The notes under the pieces were generated by a model. The model ran no database searches and had not been told where the DNA came from. It saw only the letters and a program-made list of their open reading frames with translations. A DNA stretch of 46,138 nt from Lachnospiraceae bacterium. GTDB taxonomy: Bacteria > Bacillota > Clostridia > Lachnospirales > Lachnospiraceae. Position 1 is the first letter of the stretch; each line of letters opens with the position of its first letter. The DNA lies in the NCBI GenBank assembly GCA_015057375.1, contig SVEM01000014.1, positions 1 to 46,138 on the forward strand, given 5' to 3'. The position numbers and the translations under genes are program-made. This document shows, one piece after another, positions 35,216 through 44,748 of the stretch.

Positions 35216-36292
35216 CAATTCAAGCGCCTCTGCGATTATATTATGCATATCATAATACTTGTACATTCCGAGTCTTCCGCCAAATATAACCTTTGAGCTT
35301 TCTGCAGCAAGCCCTGCATATTTTTCATAAAGCTCATTATTCTTATCATCATTTATCGGATAGTATGGTTCTGCGCCATCTGTCCAGTCTGCCGGATACT
35401 CTCTGGTTATTACTGTGCAGTCACATGAAGTATTTTCAAAATGCTTGTGTTCAATTATTCTTGTATACGGAATCTCGTACTCAGTATAATTGACAACTGC
35501 ATTTCCCTGATAATTATCTGTCCCTAATACTTCATTTTCAAACTTAAGCGTTCTATATTCGAGGCGTCCGAATTTATAATCATAATACTCATCTATAGGA
35601 CCTGTGAAGAGTATTTTATCTGCAATGTTTTCATAATACTCCCTGTCTGAAAAGAAATCAGTATCAAGCTTAACATCAATACCATCAAGCATTTTTTCAA
35701 TAATCTTTGTGTAACCGCCGATAGGTATCCCTTGATACGAATCATTAAAATAATTATTGTCATATGTAAATCTGACAGGAAGTCTTTTTATAATAAATGA
35801 AGGAAGCTCTGTTGCTTTCTTTCCCCATTGTTTTTCTGTATATCCCTTAACAAGCTTCTCATAAATATCTTTACCAACAAGCGATATAGCCTGTTCTTCA
35901 AGATTAGTAGGACTTTCTATACCTGCTTCTTTTATCTGCCTGTTAATAACCTCTTTTGCTTCCTGAGGAGTAATAACACCCCAAAGCTTATTAAATGTAT
36001 TCATATTAAAAGGCAGGTTGTATAACTCATTTTTATATCTTGCTACAGGCGAGTTAGTGTATCTGTTAAATTCAGCAAATTGATTAATATACTCCCACAC
36101 TTTTTTATTGCTTGTATGGAAAATATGCGCACCATATTTATGCACATTGATACCCTTGTATTCTTCTGTATAAATGTTGCCTCCGATATGACTTCTTTTG
36201 TCTATTACAAGGCATTTACAGCCTTTTTTAGTCATCTCATGTGCAAATACCGAACCAAATAATCCGGCACCGACAACAAGAAAATCGTACAT
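35189..36292 (-). CDS. glf: UDP-galactopyranose mutase
   Basis: This flavoenzyme interconverts UDP-galactopyranose and UDP-galactofuranose, the donor for galactofuranose in surface glycans. The 367-aa protein starts at the ATG at 36292 (MYDFLVVGAGLFGSVFAHE), with AGGAGG upstream; a TTG at 36301 is too close to that site. It has the FAD Rossmann loop, IGGNIYTEEYKGINVHKYGAHIFHT (given here only as the region near residues 40-65), YTEKQWGKKATELPSF near 155-170 and PIGGYTKIIEKML near 200. The C-terminal GGRLGMYKYYDMHNIIAEAL is the family's second FAD contact. Its last codons are part of the 54-bp repeat array, and its stop is in unit 6. Confidence 0.96.
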   Translation of the reverse strand: MYDFLVVGAGLFGSVFAHEMTKKGCKCLVIDKRSHIGGNIYTEEYKGINVHKYGAHIFHTSNKKVWEYINQFAEFNRYTNSPVARYKNELYNLPFNMNTFNKLWGVITPQEAKEVINRQIKEAGIESPTNLEEQAISLVGKDIYEKLVKGYTEKQWGKKATELPSFIIKRLPVRFTYDNNYFNDSYQGIPIGGYTKIIEKMLDGIDVKLDTDFFSDREYYENIADKILFTGPIDEYYDYKFGRLEYRTLKFENEVLGTDNYQGNAVVNYTEYEIPYTRIIEHKHFENTSCDCTVITREYPADWTDGAEPYYPINDDKNNELYEKYAGLAAESSKVIFGGRLGMYKYYDMHNIIAEALELVEKEGLSH

Positions 36293-36320
36293 AAAATACA
36301 ATACCTCCTAATTGAAAAAT

Positions 36321-36350
36321 CAGGTGCAGATGTTATATTATCTGCACCTG
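36321..36350 (-). terminator. Terminator/attenuator between fba and glf
   Basis: A perfect 11-bp stem (CAGGTGCAGAT, 36321-36331, with 36340-36350) is followed on the minus strand by ATTTTTC. It lies 23 nt after the fba stop and just before the glf ribosome-binding site, so glf either needs read-through or has a promoter inside fba. Confidence 0.75.
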
Positions 36351-36373
36351 AAAGTGTCATTTTAATATTAAAA

Positions 36374-37342
36374 TCAAGCTTTTCCGTTACTTCCAAGAAC
36401 GTTAAGAATCTTATGAGAAACCATATCCTTAACAGCCTGACGAGCTGGCTTAAGGTACTGACGTGGGTCAAAGTGACTTGGGTTCTCAGCAAGATACTTA
36501 CGGATATAACCTGTCATAGCAAGACGGATATCTGAGTCGATATTGATCTTACATACAGCAAGCTTAGCAGCTTCACGTAACTGCTCCTCAGGAATACCAA
36601 TAGCATCAGGCATCTCTCCACCAAATTCGTTAACCATCTTAACGAAATCCTGCGGAACTGATGATGAACCATGTAATACGATTGGGAATCCAGGAAGCTT
36701 ATCAATACATCCCTGAAGTACGTCGAAACGAAGTGGAGGTGGAACAAGGATTCCGTTCTCATTTCTTGTACACTGATCAGCTGTAAACTTATATGCTCCG
36801 TGAGAAGTTCCGATAGCGATTGCAAGTGAATCACAACCTGTTCTGTCAACGAACTCTTCTACTTCCTCAGGACGTGTATAACTTTCCTGACCTGCTTCTA
36901 CAACTACTTCATCTTCAACACCTGCAAGTGTTCCAAGCTCAGCCTCTACAACAGCGCCGTGAGCATGTGCATACTCAACAACCTGCTTTGTAAGAGCGAT
37001 ATTGTCTTCAAATGACTTTGATGAAGCATCGATCATAACTGATGTGAAACCACCATCGATACATGATTTACAAATCTCAAAGCTATCACCGTGATCTAAG
37101 TGAAGAGCGATTGGAATATCAGGATTCTCTGCTACAGCAGCCTCTACCATTTTTACAAGGTATGTGTGATTAGCATATGCACGAGCACCTTTTGAAACCT
37201 GTAAAATAACAGGACTCTTTAACTCGCCGGCAGCTTCAGTAATACCCTGAACGATTTCCATGTTGTTAACATTGAAAGCACCGATAGCATATCCGCCATC
37301 ATAAGCTTTTTTGAACATTTCTGTTGTTGTTACTAATGCCAT
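36374..37342 (-). CDS. fba: Class II fructose-1,6-bisphosphate aldolase
   Basis: This zinc-dependent aldolase splits fructose-1,6-bisphosphate in glycolysis. The 322-aa protein has the catalytic aspartate and zinc histidine in PIALHLDHGDSFEICK (~77-92). It also has TSVMIDASSKSFEDNI (~100), VVEAELGTLAGVEDEV (~130-145), with zinc glutamate, SLAIAIGTSHGAYK (~172-185) and the phosphate-binding LHGSSSVPQDF (~223-233). The ATG follows AAAGGAGATACAATT. It lies 44 nt downstream of the phosphofructokinase gene and has its own likely promoter. Confidence 0.95.
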   Translation of the reverse strand: MALVTTTEMFKKAYDGGYAIGAFNVNNMEIVQGITEAAGELKSPVILQVSKGARAYANHTYLVKMVEAAVAENPDIPIALHLDHGDSFEICKSCIDGGFTSVMIDASSKSFEDNIALTKQVVEYAHAHGAVVEAELGTLAGVEDEVVVEAGQESYTRPEEVEEFVDRTGCDSLAIAIGTSHGAYKFTADQCTRNENGILVPPPLRFDVLQGCIDKLPGFPIVLHGSSSVPQDFVKMVNEFGGEMPDAIGIPEEQLREAAKLAVCKINIDSDIRLAMTGYIRKYLAENPSHFDPRQYLKPARQAVKDMVSHKILNVLGSNGKA

Positions 37343-37369
37343 AATTGTATCTCCTTTATATTATTTATA

Positions 37370-37397
37370 ATTATATTATTTACAAATTATCTTACAA
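37370..37397 (-). promoter_or_regulatory. Candidate promoter of fba
   Basis: On the minus strand there is a TTGTAA (37397-37392), a 16-nt spacer and a perfect TATAAT (37375-37370). The -35 box lies in the last codons of the upstream phosphofructokinase gene. Confidence 0.5.
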
Positions 37398-38610
37398 GAT
37401 GAGCTGGAAGTCCATCTACATAAAGTGGAGTAAGTTCTCCCATGATAAGTGGTCTTGCATATTTGATAAAGTCATCTGTAAGTCCACATCCGTCTTCTGT
37501 AATCCACTCATCAGGTACTTTTCTCTCAACGTTTGCGATATCATGAATATCATGAGCGCTTGTACCACACTGATATGGATCACTTCCGTTACGATCAAGA
37601 GTGATCATCATAGCTGTCTTTCCTTCATCTGCAGCCTTAACAGCATCAGCACCAACCTGGAATGCCTCGTTAATGTCTGTAAGTGATGCAAGATGTGTAG
37701 CAGCTCTCTGAAGTGTTGAGAACTCGATAGCTCTTGTCTTAAGACCTGTCTCAGCAGCAACTATATCAGCAAGTTTAGCAGCTGTACCTGACATCTGCTT
37801 ATGTCCGAATGCGTCAACTGCAACTTCTCTACCAACTTCACATACATAACGTCCGTCAGCAATCTTAACACCTTCTGAAACAGCGATTACGATTGAAGAC
37901 TTAGTCTTAGCAAGTTCCTTAACTTTCTCAACAAATTTATCAGTATCAAATACTTTCTCAGGAAGGTAAATTGCATCAGGTCCTTCACAATCAGCTGTCT
38001 TTGAAAGTGCTGCAGCTGCTGTAAGCCATCCAGCATTACGTCCCATGATCTCTACGATAACAACTGTAGGTTTCTTAACACCGAATGATGAGTTGTCACG
38101 AATGATCTCTTTCATTGAAGTAGCAATATACTTTGCTGCTGAACCATAACCAGGGCAATGATCTGTAATAGGAAGGTCATTATCTACTGTCTTAGGAACT
38201 CCGACAAATCTCTGCTTCTTTCCATGTGCTGCTGCATAATCTGAAAGCATCTTAACTGTATCCATTGAGTCATTACCACCACAATAGAAAAGATAATCAA
38301 TATCATGCTTTTCCATTATCTCGAAAGCCTTCTCATAAACTTCCTCATTGCCTTCAATCTTAGGCATCTTGAAACGACATGAACCAAGAAATGCAGATGG
38401 TGTTCTCTTAAGCATCTCTACTCCTGTAGGTGATGCAAGATAATCATCAAGATCACAAAGCTTGTCCTCAAGAAATCCTTCAATACCATGAACCATACCA
38501 TAAACTTTATCAACACCAAGCTTCTTAGCCTGTGCATAAACACCTGCTACAGAAGAGTTGATAACTGCTGTAGGTCCGCCTGACTGTCCAACGACAATGT
38601 TCTTACCCAT
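37387..38610 (-). CDS. Pyrophosphate-dependent 6-phosphofructokinase
   Basis: This 407-aa PFK-family enzyme phosphorylates fructose-6-phosphate. Two residues that decide the phosphoryl donor point to pyrophosphate rather than ATP: D114 in CGGNDSMDT (glycine in ATP enzymes) and K140 in VPKTVDNDLP (glycine in E. coli PfkA). The N-terminal GQSGGPTAVINSS loop, GYGSAAKY near 155 and VEIMGRNAGWL near 188 complete the active site. The length also fits the longer PPi-type group. The ATG at 38610 follows CGGAGG. With fba just downstream it forms a glycolytic pair. PPi use would make this step reversible. Confidence 0.9.
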   Translation of the reverse strand: MGKNIVVGQSGGPTAVINSSVAGVYAQAKKLGVDKVYGMVHGIEGFLEDKLCDLDDYLASPTGVEMLKRTPSAFLGSCRFKMPKIEGNEEVYEKAFEIMEKHDIDYLFYCGGNDSMDTVKMLSDYAAAHGKKQRFVGVPKTVDNDLPITDHCPGYGSAAKYIATSMKEIIRDNSSFGVKKPTVVIVEIMGRNAGWLTAAAALSKTADCEGPDAIYLPEKVFDTDKFVEKVKELAKTKSSIVIAVSEGVKIADGRYVCEVGREVAVDAFGHKQMSGTAAKLADIVAAETGLKTRAIEFSTLQRAATHLASLTDINEAFQVGADAVKAADEGKTAMMITLDRNGSDPYQCGTSAHDIHDIANVERKVPDEWITEDGCGLTDDFIKYARPLIMGELTPLYVDGLPAHLVR

Positions 38611-38655
38611 TATTTCATTACCTCCGAATAATTATATATATTTTTCATCTTTGGT

Positions 38656-38684
38656 ATTATAACAAAATAAAAACTCTATTTCAA
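38656..38684 (-). promoter_or_regulatory. Predicted promoter of the phosphofructokinase-fba unit
   Basis: On the minus strand there is a TTGAAA (38684-38679), a 17-nt spacer and a perfect TATAAT (38661-38656), with a start near 38649. Confidence 0.65.
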
Positions 38685-38720
38685 CAAAAAATTGCCAGAA
38701 GATAGAAATAGATAAAAATA

Positions 38721-38755
38721 AACGTTCCTTACGGAATAAAACCATAAGAAACGTT
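38721..38755 (-). terminator. Terminator of the Nudix gene
   Basis: An 11-bp stem with one mismatch (38721-38731 with 38745-38755) has a 13-nt loop and is followed on the minus strand by TTATTTTTATC. Confidence 0.7.
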
Positions 38756-38772
38756 CATCATTTTAGTGATTG

Positions 38773-39225
38773 TTAGAAATATTTTCTGTTGCCCCATAAG
38801 TTGCTTTTTTTAAGGTCAAGATATTCTGTATATGCCTTCTCAAGTATCTGCTTCTCATTAATAAACTTAAGTAAATGATAAGCCTCATGATACTTATAAT
38901 AGCCGGAATCAACAAAATATTCCTCGCGTTGTGGTTTACTGTAGTAACTGTCTGCCATCATCAGATACCAGTGAACATCTTTATTAACAACATCGTTCTG
39001 TGCGTTAAATGAATATTGACTTTTTCCTACGTACTTAATAATCTGTCCATTAACCCCTGATTCTTCTTTTACCTCACGAAGTGCTGTCTCTTTATATTCT
39101 TCGCCTTTCTCTACAGTTCCTTTCGGCAACACCCATCCTTCATACTTGTTGCGATAGTTCTTATAAAGCAATAAAATCTTGCCACGGAATATAACCACAC
39201 CACCACAGCTTGTTGCTTCAATCAT
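38773..39225 (-). CDS. Nudix hydrolase
   Basis: This 150-aa protein has a complete Nudix box (G-x5-E-x7-R-E-U-x-E-E-x-G-U) in GTVEKGEEYKETALREVKEE followed by SGV, at about residues 36-58. The box binds Mg2+ and cleaves nucleoside diphosphates linked to another moiety. The N-terminus SCGGVVIFRGKILLLYKN is typical of small MutT-like or Ap4A-hydrolase-like members. The C-terminal tail is basic. The ATG at 39225 follows AGGAGGATTTGCA. It has its own promoter and terminator. The substrate cannot be given. Confidence 0.9.
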   Translation of the reverse strand: MIEATSCGGVVIFRGKILLLYKNYRNKYEGWVLPKGTVEKGEEYKETALREVKEESGVNGQIIKYVGKSQYSFNAQNDVVNKDVHWYLMMADSYYSKPQREEYFVDSGYYKYHEAYHLLKFINEKQILEKAYTEYLDLKKSNLWGNRKYF

Positions 39226-39280
39226 TGCAAATCCTCCTGTTTAGGCCATAAAAGACCCGGTGTGTTCTTAAACTGTATCA

Positions 39281-39310
39281 AGTATAACATAAACAAATCA
39301 TATATGACAA
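39281..39310 (-). promoter_or_regulatory. Predicted promoter of the Nudix gene
   Basis: On the minus strand there is a TTGTCA (39310-39305), an 18-nt spacer and TATACT (39286-39281), about 50 nt before the start codon. Confidence 0.55.
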
Positions 39311-39327
39311 CATTTAATATTTATTTT

Positions 39328-40725
39328 TTACGGTGTATCAAATATTTTTTTTGCAACAGGTACCGCATAATCGCTTCCGGTACCGGAATCTTCAACAATT
39401 ATACTCACTGCAAGCTTTTTGTGACCGTAGTCGGCATATCCGATAAACCACGCATGTGAATCGCCGTCCGAATTATATTCTGCCGTTCCTGTCTTGCCAT
39501 AAACCTTGTACTCTGCTCCTGAAAGAGCTCTTGCCGTACCATTTTCTACAACTTCCTTAAGACAGCTGTTAATATAAGGCAGTTCATTTTCAAATATTAT
39601 CTGTTCTTTTTCCGGGTGCTCAAATCTTTTAACCGTTTTTCCATTACAATTAACAATTCCGGATACAATATAAGGTTTAACAGCATATCCACCGTTTGCA
39701 CAGGCCGAAATAAGTACTGCATTATGAAGCGGCGAAATTAATGTCTTACCCTGTCCTATCGCTGTCTGCATCACTGCCGCACTGTTCTTTTTCGACAGCT
39801 TAAAACTACTCTTACTGCTTGCAATCTCAGATGGAAAGCTTGTATTAAAATATAATGATGAACACACATCTTTAAATGTCTGATTATCTATTGATAAACC
39901 AATATCTGAAAATGCACAGTTACAAGATGATGCAAATGCGCTTTTAAGGTCTTCTTTTCCATGTTTTTTCTTGTTATAACAAGATATTTTATGACCATTG
40001 TATATAAAACTTCCGTTACACTCATACTTATATTTATTATAATTATTTCCCGAACGCATATATGCCAAAAGGGTAACAAGTTTGAATGTTGACCCCGGAG
40101 GATATAGTCCCGCCGAAGCACGATTTAAAAGCGGCGAATTATCTTTATCGCTAATAAGCTTATTCCATTCTGATTCTATGTTATTCGGATTGAAGTCAGG
40201 CTTTGAGACCATAGCAAGAACTGCTCCTGTCTCAGGATCTAAGATAACTACCGCACCCTTACGGTTTCCAAGAGCCTGATAGGCACATTTCTGCAAGGAC
40301 ATATCAAGAGTTGTTACAAGACTGTCAGCCTGATTTTTCTCGCCCTTAATATCATTTAACGCCTGATTCACATAATTATCATTACAGTTAATCAAATAAT
40401 AATTATATGCATCCTCAAGGCCTGTTTTCCCCTTATCATAATAACCTGCTACATGAGCAAACATATTGTCTGACGGATAACTCCTTGTTTCGTTACCGTC
40501 ATTATCAACAACTGTTTCAGCAATAATTTCCATGTCCGAAGTATAAATATTACCTCTTATAACACGCTCAGCAAGTAAATCATCAGTTCTGTTGTAAGGA
40601 TTGTTAAGCATTTTGCTGTTGTCTTTCATTACAAAAACAGTAAAATATACAATAAGTCCAACAAATATGATGATAAATGAATATGAAATTATGGCTATAT
40701 GCCTGTTATTATCTTTCTTCTCCAT
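39328..40725 (-). CDS. Penicillin-binding protein transpeptidase (class B)
   Basis: This 465-aa class B PBP cross-links peptidoglycan. I start at the ATG at 40725 (MEKKDNNRHIAIISYS), with GGAG 6 nt upstream inside the end of the SEDS gene (17-nt overlap). One membrane anchor (~10-33) precedes a short pedestal domain. The three transpeptidase motifs are present: STFK (S212, K215), SCN (267-269) and KTGTAEY (K411). At this length it resembles the PbpA-type partner of FtsW/RodA proteins rather than a full FtsI. Coupling to the SEDS gene predicts that the two form one synthase complex. Confidence 0.93.
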   Translation of the reverse strand: MEKKDNNRHIAIISYSFIIIFVGLIVYFTVFVMKDNSKMLNNPYNRTDDLLAERVIRGNIYTSDMEIIAETVVDNDGNETRSYPSDNMFAHVAGYYDKGKTGLEDAYNYYLINCNDNYVNQALNDIKGEKNQADSLVTTLDMSLQKCAYQALGNRKGAVVILDPETGAVLAMVSKPDFNPNNIESEWNKLISDKDNSPLLNRASAGLYPPGSTFKLVTLLAYMRSGNNYNKYKYECNGSFIYNGHKISCYNKKKHGKEDLKSAFASSCNCAFSDIGLSIDNQTFKDVCSSLYFNTSFPSEIASSKSSFKLSKKNSAAVMQTAIGQGKTLISPLHNAVLISACANGGYAVKPYIVSGIVNCNGKTVKRFEHPEKEQIIFENELPYINSCLKEVVENGTARALSGAEYKVYGKTGTAEYNSDGDSHAWFIGYADYGHKKLAVSIIVEDSGTGSDYAVPVAKKIFDTP

Positions 40726-42046
40726 CCTCTTCTCCATCCAAAATTTCATTTTCACTCTTATTTAGCACATACATTCCCTGAATTATCGAAAACATAATAA
40801 TTACACTAAGAACAGAACTTCCTCCGTAACTTATCAAAGGAAGTGTCACGCCGGTCGAAGGAATGAACTTTATAACACCTCCGACTGCCAAAAACACCTG
40901 GAATATAAACATGACTCCAAGTCCAAGTGATGTATATTTAAAAAACGTATTACTTATTTTCATAGATATATTAACAAACATGATAAAGCAACTAAGATAT
41001 ACAAGCAGGATAAATAATCCGTATACACCGCCAAGCTCCTCGCATATTGCAGAAAATATAAAATCGCTTTCGACTACCGGTATTATATTAACTTTTCCGT
41101 TTCCAAAACCGAGTCCGAATAATCCCCCTGTTGCAATCGCAAACAGACTTTGTGTAACCTGATAACCACCCGCATCTATAATTGACCACGGGTCCTGCCA
41201 TGCCATGAATCTTGTTCTTACATGTGAAAACAGCTGAAATGCCAGATATCCTGCTCCGCCGACAGATAATAATCCTGCAGCAAGATACAAATAATTTCCC
41301 GTCGCAACAACCAGAACAAATAAATATGTAACAAAAAATATAAGCGCACCACCAAGATCTTTTTCAATAATCAATACAAGCACATGCGCCGCCGCAAGGG
41401 CAGACACGACTATGATATGTCTAAATTTTGTAACTCTGCACATAAGTGCCGCCACAAAAAACACGTATAATATTTTTACGAACTCTGACGGCTGGAAAGC
41501 TACATTTTTTATAACAATCCAGTTTTTCGCACCACCGATTTCCTCGGCAAATAAATATACAACCGCAATTAATATCAGGCCGACAAAACCGTATATCCAT
41601 CCGAAACGGTCAAAATATTTGAACTTATTTATAATAACAGGGATAAATATGCACACAACAAGACCTGCCGCTGCAATTGCGAGCTGTTTAATCGCAGCTT
41701 CCATGTTGATGCGTTCAAGCATAAAAAGTCCTGTCGCAAGAAGCATTATCATATTGTTCAGCACGAGCTTTGAGAGCTTTTTGTAGAAAATCTGATATAT
41801 CAGTATGACAAAGAAATACAAGGCTATCTGCAAAACATACATGATGATAACCGTAAAATCATAAGTTTTAATATATAAAAGAATGTGGGCTATGCTCATG
41901 ATTAAGAATATACATAATCTCTGCCTTCCAAATATCCTGTTCTTTCGTTCCTCATTATTTCCGATAAGAACGGTAAAGCAGAAAAATGTATAGAGCGCAA
42001 ATACTATAACCATAATATAGCCGAAAAGAATAGCTATTGTATTCAT
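40709..42046 (-). CDS. SEDS-family peptidoglycan polymerase (FtsW/RodA/SpoVE)
   Basis: This integral membrane glycosyltransferase polymerises lipid II. The 445-aa protein has about ten to twelve membrane helices, more than the core ten because of a longer N-terminus. The SEDS signatures are QPSEFVK (185-191), EKDLGGAL (228-235), ESDFIFSAICEELGG (326-340) and a late PLISYGGSS motif (~410). Motifs alone do not decide between elongation (RodA) and division (FtsW) roles. The ATG follows the U32 stop directly (TAAATG), and the PBP starts within its end. Confidence 0.93.
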   Translation of the reverse strand: MNTIAILFGYIMVIVFALYTFFCFTVLIGNNEERKNRIFGRQRLCIFLIMSIAHILLYIKTYDFTVIIMYVLQIALYFFVILIYQIFYKKLSKLVLNNMIMLLATGLFMLERINMEAAIKQLAIAAAGLVVCIFIPVIINKFKYFDRFGWIYGFVGLILIAVVYLFAEEIGGAKNWIVIKNVAFQPSEFVKILYVFFVAALMCRVTKFRHIIVVSALAAAHVLVLIIEKDLGGALIFFVTYLFVLVVATGNYLYLAAGLLSVGGAGYLAFQLFSHVRTRFMAWQDPWSIIDAGGYQVTQSLFAIATGGLFGLGFGNGKVNIIPVVESDFIFSAICEELGGVYGLFILLVYLSCFIMFVNISMKISNTFFKYTSLGLGVMFIFQVFLAVGGVIKFIPSTGVTLPLISYGGSSVLSVIIMFSIIQGMYVLNKSENEILDGEEDGEER

Positions 42047-44374
42047 TTACAACCTCTTTTTTAATCTGTTAATAACCTCTTTTACCTCTGATGCATCTTC
42101 AAGTGTAAATGCAAGACGCACAAAAGGAATGTTTTTAACATCCATTTCATTTATCAAATCATATATTTCGTAGTGATATATCTCACTGTAAATATATTTG
42201 TCATACCATTTTACAACGTATCTGTTGCCGTAAGAGTCGTAAAAATCATCTGTGCCATCCATGCATATGGAAGTAATCATTGCAGTTGCTCTCTTGTACA
42301 AAACTATGTCGTATGCGCCTTCGGTAAATCTGCTTAATTCATTTTTGGTGCACTCAATTGACGGTGCGCATAATGATATATTATTTTCCTTAAGCATAGT
42401 GTCTGCAAATTCATTTCTTACATACAGATTATCGGCACTTCTTATTTCAAAAACACCGTTTGCAGTCTTTTCATTAAGATAACAAAGTTCCTCAAGATTA
42501 CATACAACAAAGCCCTTGAAATTATCATAAGATATGAGCACATTTATATCATATTCTTTATCAAATTCAGCCGCTTGCTCATATCTGAATATTCGCGGCA
42601 TAACAATATAAATGTCTTTTGAAGTTTGCGAAATGAGCAATTTTATGCTGTCATAACTCAAATCTTCGACATGTATATAAATTGTGTTAACCACATCCGA
42701 ACCGGCAACGACATTAAACTGCTCTTCGTTTTTAATTTCGGCAATTACATGAGTCTTATCATACATATTTTCTGAATCGATACAGGTGTTACTGTTATTA
42801 TTACTGTCTGTAACAGGTTCTCTGTGATAAACATTTACCGTTTCAAGGTATAACATGTCAAATGCCTCTCTGCGCATTTTTTTGAGCATGCCTGCAGGAA
42901 GAAATACATCATCATCAATTGTAACAAGAAGCTCGTCCCATACATACTTTGTATTTCCTGAAACTTTAATCTTGTCACTTACATCCTGCTCTGAAGACGG
43001 ACGATTATTTGCTTTGCTGACCATGTCGCCTTTTACTGATACGACTATTTCAGGACGTTCTGTAAGCCATACGGATAACTCAGCCTCGTTATCTGCCAAA
43101 CCAACAAATGAACCTGATATATTTACCTTCGGAAGTTCATTTGTATATTTATTTTCAATCTCTCTAATAAGTGATTCGTTTCTTACTCTGAAAATCTCAC
43201 ATGTTTCGTCTATTTTTTTGAAATTATAACCGGCATTTATGTCTAATGTGGATGATGTTGGCATATCATTTTTAATTGTATGCTCATGTACAGTCTTTCC
43301 GTAAACATCCCTTATCTCAAGGACATCACTCGCATTTACATCACTGTCAAATAATAATCTGACCTGTTTTTTATCATTCAAAACATTACAAACTTTGCCG
43401 ACTTTCACACCCTCATGATTAGCTCTTTTACCTGAAAGCATAATATCCCTGTCATAATCGTTTAACAAATAACCACAAGTAAAACCGCCTCTGTTATACA
43501 CGTCCTTTAATTTGTGTATATCGTTAGCAAGCATATCATTTTTTAATATTGCTTCTTCGTAAGCATTTCTGTCACAATTATTTTCAAAGTAAATATCAAC
43601 ATATTTTCTATACAAATGAGATGTAAATGCAGCATATTCCGGTTTCTTCATTCGGCCTTCAATTTTAAATGAATCAATTCCTGCCGAAACAAGCTCAGGA
43701 ATGTGATTAAGCGTACACAAATCTTTAAGACTGAGCAGATATGAATCCGCATTTTTTGAAGTGTACATTTTGCGGCATGGCTGTGCGCAAGCACCTCTGT
43801 TACCGCTTCTTCCGCCGATAAGGCTGCTCATAAGGCACTGCCCGGAATGTGAATAACACAACGCTCCCTGTACAAAAACCTCAAGCTCAAGTCCTGTCTC
43901 TGCTCTCATTTTTTTCAGTTCCGAAAAACTGAGTTCTCTTGCAGGAACAATTCGCGTGACACCATATGATTTGAGAAGTTCTGCCACATTTGCCTGCATA
44001 ATATTCATCTGTGTACTTGCATGGATCTGCATGCACGGAAATTCGTCATGAATAAACTTTAAAACGCCAAGGTCCTGAACTATCACAGCGTCAGCACCTG
44101 CAGTATAAATTTTATCAATAAAAGAATACAATCCCTTAAACTCGTTCTGAGTAAGGACTGTATTTACGGTAATATATATTTTTTTGTCGTAAAAATGAAC
44201 ATCATCAATAACAGATACAAGCGCATCGTCATCCGGATTGTCTGCAAATGCTCTTGCGCCATATCTGCTTCCGCCCACATATACAGCATCACACCCGGCA
44301 TTAATGGCTGCATAGATGCTGTCTATACTTCCTCCGGGTGCAAGTATCTCTGGTTTATGAAAACTATAATTCAT
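42047..44374 (-). CDS. U32-family peptidase-like protein
   Basis: The 775-aa protein has an N-terminal U32 domain: PEILAPGGSIDSIYAAINAG, DAVYVGGSRYGARAF, then ELEVFVQGALCYSHSGQC (~170-187) and GNRGACAQPCRKMY (~197-210). Those cysteines resemble the iron-sulfur or metal site of the RlhA/TrhP group. Characterised relatives hydroxylate RNA bases (RlhA on 23S rRNA, TrhP on tRNA U34) rather than degrade collagen, so the peptidase name is historical. The C-terminal half (~380-770) is a long extension with DUF3656-like and second barrel-like sequence. It overlaps zapA by one base. RNA hydroxylation here is inferred from the family. Confidence 0.88.
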   Translation of the reverse strand: MNYSFHKPEILAPGGSIDSIYAAINAGCDAVYVGGSRYGARAFADNPDDDALVSVIDDVHFYDKKIYITVNTVLTQNEFKGLYSFIDKIYTAGADAVIVQDLGVLKFIHDEFPCMQIHASTQMNIMQANVAELLKSYGVTRIVPARELSFSELKKMRAETGLELEVFVQGALCYSHSGQCLMSSLIGGRSGNRGACAQPCRKMYTSKNADSYLLSLKDLCTLNHIPELVSAGIDSFKIEGRMKKPEYAAFTSHLYRKYVDIYFENNCDRNAYEEAILKNDMLANDIHKLKDVYNRGGFTCGYLLNDYDRDIMLSGKRANHEGVKVGKVCNVLNDKKQVRLLFDSDVNASDVLEIRDVYGKTVHEHTIKNDMPTSSTLDINAGYNFKKIDETCEIFRVRNESLIREIENKYTNELPKVNISGSFVGLADNEAELSVWLTERPEIVVSVKGDMVSKANNRPSSEQDVSDKIKVSGNTKYVWDELLVTIDDDVFLPAGMLKKMRREAFDMLYLETVNVYHREPVTDSNNNSNTCIDSENMYDKTHVIAEIKNEEQFNVVAGSDVVNTIYIHVEDLSYDSIKLLISQTSKDIYIVMPRIFRYEQAAEFDKEYDINVLISYDNFKGFVVCNLEELCYLNEKTANGVFEIRSADNLYVRNEFADTMLKENNISLCAPSIECTKNELSRFTEGAYDIVLYKRATAMITSICMDGTDDFYDSYGNRYVVKWYDKYIYSEIYHYEIYDLINEMDVKNIPFVRLAFTLEDASEVKEVINRLKKRL

Positions 44375-44748
44375 TATCTTATTCTCTTCTTTAAAATATT
44401 AATCTGTGCTTCAAGCTCCATATTTTTTCTGAGAACATCCTCAAGCTTCTCTTTGTTAGCTATCATTTCATGCTTTAGTTCAAATATTGTTTTGTCTTTT
44501 TCTTCAATATCTGTCTTTAGGTTTTCAAGCTCAAGTGATGCAGAATAATAATCATCAGCAATATTTATCTCTGTAAGAACAGCTTTTGTCTCACTGCTGA
44601 TAAGCGATGAAGGAAAATTCTTGGCAACTTCATCACGCTTCTTATTGATATATGTAGCTATTCTTTGAAGATAATCTGCGCTTTCATATCCGCAAATAGT
44701 ATACTTTTCGCCACTGATAAGTACTTCAACTTCATTTTTCTCCTTCAT
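44374..44748 (-). CDS. zapA: Cell division protein ZapA
   Basis: ZapA binds FtsZ and bundles its filaments at the division site. The 124-aa protein has the globular ZapA head ([20 protein letters not shown], then [15 protein letters not shown]) and a long C-terminal coiled coil (~75-124). The ATG at 44748 lies inside the end of ruvB (17-nt overlap) and has GGAGGTAAAG upstream. The order ruvB-zapA-U32 recurs in clostridia. Confidence 0.9.
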   Translation of the reverse strand: MKEKNEVEVLISGEKYTICGYESADYLQRIATYINKKRDEVAKNFPSSLISSETKAVLTEINIADDYYSASLELENLKTDIEEKDKTIFELKHEMIANKEKLEDVLRKNMELEAQINILKKRIR

